Below, piece after piece: positions 1 to 8,300 of a DNA stretch of 15,693 nucleotides. The stretch lies in assembly GCA_946803715.1 (NCBI GenBank), contig CAMPET010000012.1, positions 158,126 through 173,818 of the forward strand, written 5' to 3'. A program made the translations under genes and the position numbers. The notes beneath the pieces were generated by a model. That model was not told the origin of the DNA. It searched no databases and saw only the letters and a list, made by a program, of their open reading frames with translations. How positions within the stretch are numbered: position 1 is the stretch's first letter; the number at the start of each line of letters is the position of its first letter. Source of the DNA: Beroe ovata (taxonomy: Eukaryota > Ctenophora > Nuda > Beroida > Beroidae).

Positions 1-10
1 TGTGTGTGTG
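1..10. repeat. (TG)n microsatellite at the left edge
   Basis: The first ten bases are a pure TG run, followed at once by the pyrimidine-rich end of an intron. The right edge of the window also ends in (TG)n, so this may be a contig or scaffold break at a microsatellite. Confidence 0.6.
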
Positions 11-31
11 TTAACTCTGAGTTTTCTCCAG

Positions 32-2621
32 GCATGGGGTGTATATCGTCGGAGAGAGAGGAGGGTTAGTGCTGCACTCAACCGCACAATCAAACATCAG
101 AAGATGTTACAAAGGCGTGTCAATGGAGACACATCACCGTGCAGTAACGGTTCAGTGAACCTTGTCACCACCGCTAAATCAGGGCATGAACCGAGCAGCA
201 ACTCTGCCGAGAACGGTTGTCATGTTAGCAACACCAGTTGTCGGGAACTGAGTGGTGCAAGTGCAGAGTTGTTACCACGAGGTGAAGCATCTGGTAACCC
301 TGGTAACCCTGGTAACAAGTCACCATACCATGGCTCCTTCCTGCTATCACATACCATCTGCGGAAATGGTAACAACGAAAGCAATGCCTCCGTGTACAAT
401 AGTCCAAAAGTGAAGAGGAGGTTTTACAGACGTTTTAGCAGACAGACAAGCAGTATTGGTCAAGGTGGCATGACTATAGATAAAACGGTGGGTTTGCAGC
501 TTGATATCAATGTTTATATTATCCCACACCATTCTAGTTTGAGTTAGTCCTTTTCTTTGTTGCAAATGCCATCGCCTTGTAAGTGTAGCACAGAGTATGT
601 TGCTAGCCAACTGTTGGTATCACTCAGGAAGTCAGGATGTTATTATTACACACAGGATGTTGTTGTTGCACACAGGATGTTGTTGTTGCACACAGGATGT
701 TGTTGTTGTACACAGGATGTTGTTGTTGCACAATACGCACAGGATGTTGTTGTTGTACACAGGATGTTGTTGTTGTACACAGGATGTTGTTGTTGCTGTA
801 GTTGTTGTTGTTCCCCTGATACACTGCTGTTTCTCCACAGGTTCGCGCGAGTCTGATGGTGTTTGTGCTGGTCGTCACGAACATCATCTGTACATTCCCT
901 ATATTCGTCTTCTCGCTGGTGGTATACTGGGATAATCAAGTGGGTGGCTCCCTTCCAACCGTCCTCCTCACATTCTTCATATTTCTCTTCTTCCTGAACA
1001 GCGCTCTCAACCCCATCATGTACGGTGTATTCAATACCAACTTCAGAGGGGCTTTCCAGAGGTGAGCGCCGCGCGCAGGTCACCGATCCTGCAACAGCAT
1101 AATTCATAGCATGTGCAAACGTGGAAACGATTTGTACTGCTGGGCCCAGGTGTACCGTGCGCAGTGTGCAGTGTGCAGTGTGCACCCTCTACACTATACA
1201 GTGTGCAGTGTGCACCCTCTACACTATACAGTGTGCAGTGTGTACCCTCTACACTCTACAGTGTGCACAGTAGCCCACAGTACACCATGTGTACAGGATA
1301 AATGATGAAAATGTGACCGTTTTTTAATCATCCCAGGATGTATTTGTCTATCCGAGGGTAAGACCTTTCCACAGCTTACTCTTTCAATAGTTTGACCTGG
1401 TCTTTGCTAAAATTCTTGTTTTGAGCTCGAGTTTTGACCGAAGCTTGGCAGAATTGCTGTGTAACTCATTCTTGGAGCACTTTCCAGAAAGCTCCCAAAA
1501 AGCACATGTTTCGACACATTTAAACCACTAGGTTTCACACAGTGTAGCTTGTGTAGCTTGTGTACTACACTGATATATTGTGGAGTTATCACGCAGTTCT
1601 CTCCACAGGCTACTGCGGTGTGACTTCATACGGGGTGATCAGTTCGGAAACACCGGCCGATTCCACAGACTCTCCACCAGGCTGAACAACGGTGTTTTCA
1701 CTAGGAGTTTCCGGTCCAAAACATCACTCAATAACGGTATGTGTGATATTTCGACACGTCCATTTTGATACGACACGTCCATTTGTGTAACTGTAACGTT
1801 TAGAGCTTCATTAGAAAATGAGGAAGAATATCACTATGCGGACGTTAATTCATCGGCACGGAACAAAAATATATTCTATTTCATTTCAAGAACTTACTGA
1901 TACCAAAACGCGTGGAGGAAGCTAGATCAAAATTCCAGTATTACTTCAGCTACAGAAAGTTTTAGCTGTTATGTTGACAAATACAATAGCTGTTAACAAA
2001 TACAATAAACTGCATTTTATTAATTCTGTGTTACTGTCAGTTCTGTGTCACCCAATATTTGCTTATTTCAATACGATATAGGTGAATCTGAGTGAACAAT
2101 CCTGTGTGAAAGTGTGGGGACGTGAGGTAACTATCTAAGCAAAACATTGATTTGGCAGTGATAAATCACAGTCTATAGAGCCTTTGATAACAGTACATTT
2201 TAAATCACTCTGAACATCACTTGGTTGAAAATCATCGAGACGTGGACTTCAAGTTCATCTAAGTTGCGCACTCTTCCAATTTCATTGACGCGAATGATCG
2301 CTTAAATCAGATTCAAGCCCCCTTCTCTACGTTGCGGTTGATTACCTGCAATTTCTATATCATGAATGGAAGGAAGAGTGAATGTGATGGCGAATTCTAT
2401 TCTTTACAAATACATGACGAACTGTAACCACATGACGAACTCTAACCACTCACCCCCATTAATAAGGTAAGAACGCTCGTACTGCTGTGAAGAGACCCTC
2501 GTGTTCTACCCGTATGTCAGGCGGCCCCGCCTCTAAAGCACCGCCCCGGATACGCATCCATATCATCAACTCTGAGAGTGGTAGCTTCTCCTCCCTCAGT
2601 AACCGCAGCTCCTCAATGTGA
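32..2621 (+). CDS. Class A GPCR, 3' part (four exons; 5' end outside window)
   Basis: These are the last four coding exons of a rhodopsin-family receptor, joined as 32-487, 841-1061, 1609-1736 and 2521-2621 (906 nt, 301 residues plus TGA). Each junction has a GT/AG pair and matching phase: ACG|GTGGGT to ctccacag|GTT (phase 0), AG|GTGAGC to ctccacag|G (phase 2), and G|GTATGT to tatgtcag|GC (phase 1). Exon 1 opens after ttttctccag and encodes a basic start (VYRRRERR) and a long Asn/Ser/Gly-rich third intracellular loop of about 150 residues. Exon 2 holds TM6 and TM7 with NPIMY (the NPxxY motif), then FNTNFRGAFQR, typical of helix 8. In TM6 the usual CWxP is CTFP, so the toggle Trp is replaced. 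Exons 3 and 4 give a basic, Ser-rich tail ending SNRSSSM. Long loop 3 is common in aminergic receptors, but the ligand cannot be told. TM1-TM5 lie upstream of the window. If the third donor were not used, reading would stop at 1768. Confidence 0.85.
292..318 (+). repeat. 9-bp in-frame tandem repeat in GPCR exon
   Basis: Three units of tggtaaccc (the last one diverged, tggtaacaa) sit in frame in the third-loop exon and encode GNPGNPGNK. Being a multiple of three it preserves the frame, and it lies in a low-complexity, fast-evolving loop. Confidence 0.8.
631..797. repeat. 20-bp minisatellite in GPCR intron
   Basis: The unit is cacaggatgttgttgttgca. Units start at 651, 671, 691, 711, 738, 758 and 778, with a diverged first unit at 631 (TTATTATTA in place of TTGTTGTTG). 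A 7-bp interruption separates the units at 711 and 738. The array fills almost half of the 353-bp intron 488-840 and ends about 40 bp before the acceptor of the TM6 exon. Several open frames cross it, but their stop-free length comes from the repeat. Confidence 0.95.
1161..1270. repeat. 30-bp tandem repeat in GPCR intron
   Basis: Units at 1171-1200, 1201-1230 and 1231-1260 consist of gtgtgcagtgtgcaccctct followed by acactataca; the first two are identical and the third has two changes. A CAGTGTG-rich lead-in and a partial fourth unit flank them. The junction acactatacagtgt is nearly palindromic, so the array can form small hairpins. It lies in intron 1062-1608. Confidence 0.95.
1737..2520 (+). 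other. Last GPCR intron
   Basis: This 784-bp intron starts GTATGT and ends cccgtatgtcag. It is AT-rich, with stop codons in all frames, and no second gene was seen inside it. A GTAAGA lies at 2466, but the phase-matched terminal exon begins later, at 2521. Confidence 0.7.
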
Positions 2622-2623
2622 CG

Positions 2624-2675
2624 CTATCACATGTGGCTATCACATGTGGCTATCACATGTGGCTATACACATGTG
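2624..2675. repeat. 13-bp tandem repeat with E-box palindromes in the 3' UTR
   Basis: Three exact units of ctatcacatgtgg start at 2624, 2637 and 2650, and a fourth, diverged unit follows to 2675. Each unit carries the palindrome CACATGTG, which contains CANNTG E-box cores. The array starts two bases after the GPCR stop codon, so it should lie in the 3' UTR. Confidence 0.85.
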
Positions 2676-2893
2676 TTGTGACGTGCATTCTATCTGTTAG
2701 CTGAACAAACATTATAATCCTAAAACTGTATTATCCCTTGATATCAGAATTTCATCAGTCGAGTGCCTCCTCGTTATCGACAATAATATGTCTGTACTAT
2801 AACTTATCAGTAACTAGCGCTGTACTAACAGTTACTAGCTGTAAGTGTAAGTTGTAACCAGTAACTGTAACTGTAAGTGTAACTGGATGTGGT

Positions 2894-2899
2894 AATAAA
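2894..2899 (+). terminator. AATAAA poly(A) signal of the GPCR gene
   Basis: A canonical AATAAA lies 273 bp after the GPCR stop. A GT-rich stretch (ctctgtgtgttttatcttg) follows 12-30 bp later, as expected for the downstream cleavage element. Just upstream, 2820-2885 is an irregular tract of TAACTGTAAGTG-like repeats. Confidence 0.7.
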
Positions 2900-3094
2900 T
2901 GTATAACTACCTCTGTGTGTTTTATCTTGACCTATAGATAATAGAACCTGTGTGGAACTGGAAGTGGAATGTGATCAAACACTATCGCAGTATCAATGAT
3001 ATTTTCTATATCATAGTCATTGAAATTGATTTTCATTTTGACATCTAAATCATGTTTGAAATATTAAATATTGTGTCGATGTGTTGTGTTGTAC

Positions 3095-3279
3095 TTGTAG
3101 GATTACTCCCTACCCTCGAGCGACACTTCCCTCGAAGTCGATGGCGGTGTTTTATCCATGGCCACTGCAAGTGCAAGTGCAAGGGCATTATGAATATCAT
3201 TATCAAAATTGCGACGGCGCAGTACTATAAAACTGACTACTAAACTAGTACTACTAAACTGACGGGAGAAACCCTACAT
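3095..3279. mobile_element. Possible older relative of the hAT-like MITE
   Basis: The left end, TTGTAGGATTACTCCCTACC, matches the TIR of the MITE at 3465 except in its middle. Near 3261-3279 an imperfect inverted counterpart (gacgggagaaaccctacat) appears. No clear target duplication was found, so this may be a decayed copy or chance. The tract between the ends encodes nothing recognisable. Confidence 0.3.
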
Positions 3280-3456
3280 TAACAACTACAACATACAAGT
3301 AAATGTTTTGTGATGTGTGAATCAATATCATAATGTTATTGTAGTTGTATCAGTATGATCTGCCTTAGGATTTTATAGGATTAGGTCGAAGATCAAATTT
3401 GAACATTTTGATTTTGTGTCAATGTCAATGTCATGTCTATTGTCTGATGTCTGGCG

Positions 3457-3561
3457 TTTGATCATTGTAGGATTTTACCCTACCCTTGCTGGCGGGATTT
3501 TATCGGGGCGCATTGAAAATCGCGCGCACCGACGGTAGGGTAAAATCCTACAATTTGATCA
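3457..3561. mobile_element. 89-bp hAT-like MITE with 8-bp target duplication
   Basis: The element at 3465-3553 has 20-bp perfect terminal inverted repeats: TTGTAGGATTTTACCCTACC at 3465-3484 and its reverse complement at 3534-3553. It is flanked by the direct repeat TTTGATCA (3457-3464 and 3554-3561). The second copy of the surrounding repeat has a single TTTGATCA at 4622-4629 and no insert, which is an empty site. An 8-bp target duplication with short TIRs is typical of hAT-superfamily elements; Merlin and P elements can also give 8 bp. With a 49-bp interior it is non-autonomous. Confidence 0.9.
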
Positions 3562-3585
3562 CCGCTGATGAGTGATGCTAGCCGG

Positions 3586-3718
3586 CAGCCGCGTGTTCCC
3601 GCGCTGCGTGACCCAAATACTCCGCGCGCGCTGCGCGTCTCCGTGGTTTTACGACTTTCTACGACTTTTCAGTTCACTGAGTAGAACAGGGGCGCGCAAC
3701 GTGTGCACACAGCCGCGT
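3586..3718 (+). mobile_element. GC-rich short element, insertion 1
   Basis: About 115 bp (3595-3709, from gttcccgcgctgcg to gcaacgtgtgcaca) interrupts repeat copy 1 and is flanked by CAGCCGCGT at 3586-3594 and 3710-3718. The empty site in copy 2 has CAGCCGCGT only once. The element has no terminal inverted repeat, and the duplication can be read as 8 or 9 bp. A related stretch in inverted orientation lies at 4056-4161. The class is unknown; a short SINE-like or other non-autonomous element is possible. Confidence 0.7.
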
Positions 3719-4011
3719 ATGGCCATGGCAAGTGTGAAGTGGATTGCGTGATGCGTTATCAAAAGAACTAAAACTAAAAGACAGAAGTTCTAGTTGCTGT
3801 GTTACTATATACCAGTATACCGCGCTGCGTGACCCATTCCCAAATACTCCGCGCGCGCGCTGCGCGTCCGCGTCTCCGTGGTAATTTTTTACGACTTTTC
3901 GGATCACCGAGTAAATAAGGGGCGCGCAACGTGGCCATAAGTTGCCGTTCGCGCGCGCCTTGCAGATGTTATCTGACATTTGTTCACAGTTTGTCAGTTT
4001 CTCGCTTGAAA

Positions 4012-4201
4012 TCAGACAGTGGATAGATAAAATCCGGCAAAGCGCGCATTCATGAGCACACGTTGCGCGCCCGCGCCCCTATTCTACTCAGTGAACTGAA
4101 AAGTCGTAGAAAGGAGACGCGCAGCGCGCGCGGAGTATTTGGGTCACGCAGCGCGGGAACAGCGCATTCATGATTTGCCGGATGTTATCTGTCCACTGTT
4201 T
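4012..4201. repeat. Palindrome interrupted by an insertion
   Basis: The left arm (about 4012-4041, cagacagtggatagataaaa then tccggcaaa) is the imperfect reverse complement of the right arm (about 4174-4201, tttgccggatgttatctgtc then cactg). Without the insertion at 4056-4161 the arms would be separated by only about 14 bp, so the pre-insertion site was a hairpin with the target in its loop. Confidence 0.7.
4044..4173 (-). mobile_element. GC-rich short element, insertion 2 (inverted)
   Basis: The 106-bp stretch 4056-4161 is the reverse complement of the element at 3595-3709, lacking a 13-bp internal piece (gtggttttacgac). It is flanked by its own 12-bp duplication, GCGCATTCATGA, at 4044-4055 and 4162-4173. 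Two insertions that share ends but have different target duplications show a discrete mobile unit. Together the two insertions form a long inverted repeat about 345 bp apart. Confidence 0.7.
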
Positions 4202-4474
4202 CTTGCGCGCGCTGGTTGTCCGACTTTCTTTCATCGTTTCAATTTTTACCATGAGTCGAAAAGAATAACTGCAGAGCAGAAGCAACAACTGTCAATTCTA
4301 GAGAAATTTGACTCTTGACTCTTGCTCGAACCAGAACCTCCTTGCATTCATCCCATCAACCAAAACTAAAACTTTATCAAAGCACCAGCATCAGAAAGGA
4401 GCTCCCAGTTCACTATTACAGTAGTAGCACGTGTCCATGGCAATGCGCACTTTAACCTCAAAATCAGCATGTGC

Positions 4475-4567
4475 ATTTAGTGATGGACATAAGGCGGACA
4501 GACAGACAAACAACCAAATTATAATATAGGTTCCCTTCTGAGAGGGGGGTTTGAGCCATCATTACAN
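4475..4567. repeat. Direct repeat D, copy 1
   Basis: About 93 bp, from atttagtgatggacataagg to gtttgagccatcattaca, is repeated nearly exactly at 4869-4965. The differences are one CAAA unit and a G/A change. It contains the phrase cggacagacagacaaac. The only ambiguous base of the window, n at 4567, falls at its end. D copies bracket repeat copy 2 and could be a tandem duplication or the ends of a composite insertion. Confidence 0.85.
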
Positions 4568-4599
4568 AAAATTCCAGGTGAGCCTCCTGATCCGCCATA

Positions 4600-4870
4600 A
4601 TTGTCTGATGCATGTCTGGCGTTTGATCACCGCTGATGCTAGCCGGCAGCCGCGTATGGCCATGGCAAGTGGATTGCGTGATGCGTTATCAAAAGAACTA
4701 AAACTAAAAGACAGAAGTTGCTGTGTTACTATACCAGTATACCGCGCTGCGTGACCCAAATACTCCGCGCGCGCTGCGCGTCTCCGTGGTAATTTTTTGA
4801 CTTTTCGGATCGAGTAAATAAGCGGCGCGCAACGTGGGCATAAGTTGCCGTTCGCGCGCGCCTTGCAGAT
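4600..4870. repeat. Long dispersed repeat, copy 2 (carries empty sites)
   Basis: This is the shorter counterpart of 3439-3967. It has neither the MITE nor the GC-rich insertion and keeps one copy of each target sequence (TTTGATCA at 4622; CAGCCGCGT just after ctagccgg). It still contains an older internal stretch related to the GC-rich element (cgcgctgcgtgaccc to ggcgcgcaacgtggg, about 4742-4840), also present in copy 1 at about 3821-3943. Confidence 0.85.
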
Positions 4871-4965
4871 TTAGTGATGGACATAAGGCGGACAGACAGA
4901 CAAACAAACAACCAAATTATAATATAGATTCCCTTCTGAGAGGGGGGTTTGAGCCATCATTACAA
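4869..4965. repeat. Direct repeat D, copy 2
   Basis: This second copy of the 93-97-bp repeat begins exactly where the long-repeat homology ends (gcagattta). It includes gacagacagacaaacaaaca and attataatatag, and ends at gagccatcattacaaa. Confidence 0.85.
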
Positions 4966-5390
4966 ATGATTGTAGAAGGGGGAGGGGTAATAAATGCTGA
5001 AATCTTGATTACATAATATGCGGACAATTCCTTATCAAGATATCTATAGAGTACAAATCAATGATCATCTCAGAGTTGTGGGTGCATGATTCGAATTCAT
5101 TATCATTTTTGATTTTACCAACTCAATGTTTTTGCAGGCGTGCACAAATATTCTCATGTTTTTTTGAAATTTTTGGCTTCATAAACTGATAAATCATAGG
5201 CTGACCTACAGGCTTCTGGCTCTTTAAAATTAGAACCACTATAAATGAACCCTGCTAAGCCCCATTTTGAACCCAGTAGAAGGATCAGTTGAGGGAAGTT
5301 AAATATCTTCATGTGATCCAAGCATATCCTTTCTGATCTATATTTTGTTGCAAAGCAGTTTATTATGTCTGAAATATGTATCTTCAGGTG
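4966..5390 (+). promoter_or_regulatory. Upstream region and possible promoter of the gene cluster
   Basis: This AT-rich stretch before the first cluster gene holds no gene. A TATA-like TATAAAT lies at 5240-5246, about 150 bp before the start codon; transcription from near 5270 would leave a leader of about 115 nt ending at the acceptor-like AG at 5386-5387. The TATA assignment is weak in such AT-rich sequence. Confidence 0.25.
5371..5390 (+). promoter_or_regulatory. Splice-acceptor-like AG before MYBBP1A-like start
   Basis: The sequence tgtatcttcag ends in AG at 5386-5387, three bases before the ATG at 5391. It resembles a 3' splice site, either of a 5' UTR intron or for spliced-leader trans-splicing. 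If it is used, the upstream in-frame ATG at 5376 would be removed, which is why 5391 is preferred as the start. Confidence 0.5.
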
Positions 5391-8300
5391 ATGGAGAATA
5401 CTTCTATCATGAAGGTTTTCTATGACTTAGCTGAGGATGAAGAAAGGTGCAAAAATGCAATAAGCAAACTTATCCAAGAACTGAAATCTGAAAATGATGT
5501 TTCACTAGAATATTGTTGGAAGCGGTTGGTGAAAGGACTCTCATCTAATAGAAAAAATGCTAGGTTAGGATTTTCTGTTGCTCTCACCCAAGTTTTAAGA
5601 TCAAATCCTCAACTGGATTCAGAGGAAGTTTACAATTTTTGCAAGGAAGTAAATCTTCCCTGCGGACAGATCAGTAATAAAGAAGCCCGTGACCTGTATG
5701 TTGGGTTCTCATTTTGTATATCATCTTTCTACAAGTCAAATCGTCTATTATCCAATCCTGAGTTCTGTAAAAAAGTTCTGAAGGAATTCTTGCCAATTGT
5801 TCTGAAAGATAAACTGACAGTGAAAGATACAGTTTTCAAGATCCTTATGGACATCTTGGATGGAATGGATATCGAACAGTTGTCTTCTGTAGTTCAAATC
5901 TTGGACCCTGAACTTAAAAAAGGTTGGGAGTCATGTACACCTGAGCGACTTGCCCTTTTATCTTTCTTTGAGAATAAAGATAGTTCACTTGTGAGTAGAC
6001 TGTTGAAAAGTCATTGGAACTATTCCCATTTGCACCATCCTCACAATTATGAAAAAATTGGTAAAGTGCTCCAGACACTATTCTGTGAAGAGTATTTAAA
6101 GCCTCAACTGGCTGTAATTATTGGTCAATGCATTTCTTCACCACATTTCAAGTGTAAGAAAGCCATGAAATACTTCTTTGTACTGCTTCATTCTGGTGAA
6201 AATAAGAATACAGTAGCTTTTACAATGGCACATTTCATCACCCATATCAGTGAGGATAGTGTAGAAGTAGTTGTTTCAAAGGTTGCCTCTGTATTCCTGA
6301 AAAAGGCTCATGCATCATCTCCTAAATGTATCCATCACCTTACCAAATGCTTGATTGATCGTGTCGCTCTGATGAAACAGAGTGATTTGAAGTTATCACT
6401 AATTAAATTATTTCTGAGCTTATACACTGACAGGAACTCATGCTTCTACAAAATATTAGGATCAATTCTTCCAAATGTTAATTCAGCTGAAACTGGGGAG
6501 ATTTTGGTATTATTAGAAGCTTCTTTCATTGAGCCAGGTGAAAAACTGACTGAAAAGCAGTGTACTGACTTTAGAAATGATTGCCTCTCATGGCTCATTG
6601 ACATAATCAAACAGACGCCAGTGAAAGATGTGTTCCAACTGGCAAAGTTTATATTCATATATTCTTATTTTGAAGTGAAAGGTCCATGTCCACAGTTTAC
6701 TAATGTAAAAATTCCCAATGTGAGTATTTCGAAAGAAACAAGGTCTCATGGAAAGACCAAGTTTGCATCTTGTTTGAAGCTACTCACAAGTGTCTCTGAT
6801 AAGAATGTGTCTACCCAGAAAGGTACCGCAGATGATGGACGATTTTGGGTTTATCATTTGCTCAGTTGGTCTCTTTCCCTTGTTACTGATGAAAACTTTC
6901 CAATGATTTGTGACATAAGTACCTATTCAGAATGGAATGATCTTTGGATGGTAATTGATGAGATAGAAGCCAAGGCCATTGACACACGTTCTTGTGAAGA
7001 CTGGGCCTTTGAACTTTTGTTTTTGCACTGCGGAGTTTTATTTTTTGATGATCAAGATCTTATTAAGGTAATCCTTAATGATGCACACCATTGTTATATG
7101 AAATGCAAAGAAGATGCATCCCAGGAATGGAAGACTGTTTTTGTTGATTTACTGATGAGTATCCTGTCTTATGAATCCCTTATGTTGAGAAACATTGTAG
7201 GTGATTGTTTCAGATTGATATGCACTGACCCCAAAGACGATTTAATGAATATAATTATGTCTGCTCTTGATTCAAGTGAAACAGATGATGTTGACAATGA
7301 TCCTGAAGAACCTGAATCTGGAAATGAATCTGCAGATAACGATACAGAGGATCCAGATAGTGACGCCTCTGAAAGTGATGTAGAGGAGGAAGAAATGTCA
7401 GACAACGATAGTAAAGGCAGTGGTACTGAAGAAGTTGACAATGTTATGGAAGATGTGAATCTATCAGATGCTGACCAAGAAGACCTTGACAAGGAAGACA
7501 AAGTATTGAGTTTAGCTATCAATGAATTGCTTGACAACAAAAAATATCAGATCAAGAAAAAGAAGGAAAAGGCTTTGAAGAAAGTGAAAATGGCCCATTT
7601 CAAGGTGAAAGTATTAGATTTGGTTGAAATTATAGTCAAGAACGTTGGTATCACAAATGTAACAATAACGATAATTCCAAGCCTCCTCAAACTAGTTGCT
7701 AGTTCATCAGCTACCAATGGACCTGTCTACAACAAAGTTTTGTCCATATTCAAGCAAGTTTTTGCTTTGAAGGACGTGAACGTTGAAATGACTTCAGGTC
7801 ATGAATTGAACCCTGAAATTAAGAAAGTTCTGGAACTACTGAAAAGATCATCTAACAAGAAAACCCAGAGTTTAGCATTGCAAAGCTTGTTCCTCATTTG
7901 TAGGGTTCAATTGAGTTGCATTGGGCCAAAGAAAAAGAAACAAAGGTTAGATCAAGAAGAGCTCAACAATACAGAAAAGGTCTGTTTAGTATTTGAACCT
8001 ATTCTCAGAGATTTCATCACAAACAAAAACTCAAAAATAAGTAAAGAAGCTCTATTCCAAGTCATAGAACGTTTTCCAGTATATCGCTCCATCATCGTTG
8101 CTGATACAGCAGCCTTCTTACAAGGACAACTTCCTACCTTCTCCAAGATGAAAGGTATAAGTGTTCTGCAGAGAGTTTTCTCTTTTTCTGATGAGAAATC
8201 GTTTGAATGGCAGAAAGACGTTATCTCATCTGTGAAAGCTGTGTTGACTGTTCTTATTGAGAATGGTAAAAGTCCTCATCATATTCGTGAGTGCTTGAAA

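Larger units (their letters stand above)
3439..3967. repeat. Long dispersed repeat, copy 1 (interrupted twice)
   Basis: This copy matches 4600-4870 in the same orientation, once two insertions are removed: the MITE at 3465-3553 and a GC-rich element at about 3595-3709. Shared landmarks are ttgtctgatg, ctagccggcagccgcgt, ggccatggcaagt, gcgttatcaaaagaactaaa and the stretch ending gcgccttgcagat. The rest of the difference is almost all short indels next to direct repeats. It has no coding potential that I trust. Confidence 0.85.

Noticed and set aside
631-797. Array of 20-bp repeats that might suggest a CRISPR
   Set aside because: Units are directly adjacent without unique spacers, and the context is a eukaryotic intron.
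557-1185. Several overlapping open frames on both strands across the GPCR introns
   Set aside because: Their stop-free length comes from the 20-bp and 30-bp tandem repeats, the products are Gln/Asn/Thr or Cys/Val runs, and real GPCR exons with splice sites occupy the same stretch.
3052-3243. Short + strand open frame of 63 codons
   Set aside because: It overlaps the possible decayed MITE, has no recognisable domain and no splice or promoter context.
4540-4560. B-box-like ggtttgagcc in direct repeat D, suggesting a tRNA-derived SINE
   Set aside because: The match is partial, no A box lies at the right distance upstream, and no tRNA fold can be drawn.
3674-4907. Minus-strand open frames giving similar peptides (with SFSFSSFDNASRNPL)
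   Set aside because: They are translations of the two copies of the non-coding long repeat. Indels between the copies that are not multiples of three break the frame, so no coding constraint is visible.
7169-7540. Ser/Leu-rich minus-strand open frame of 123 codons
   Set aside because: It is the antisense of the acidic tract of the MYBBP1A-like gene; Asp/Glu/Ser codons read backwards yield Ser/Leu runs.
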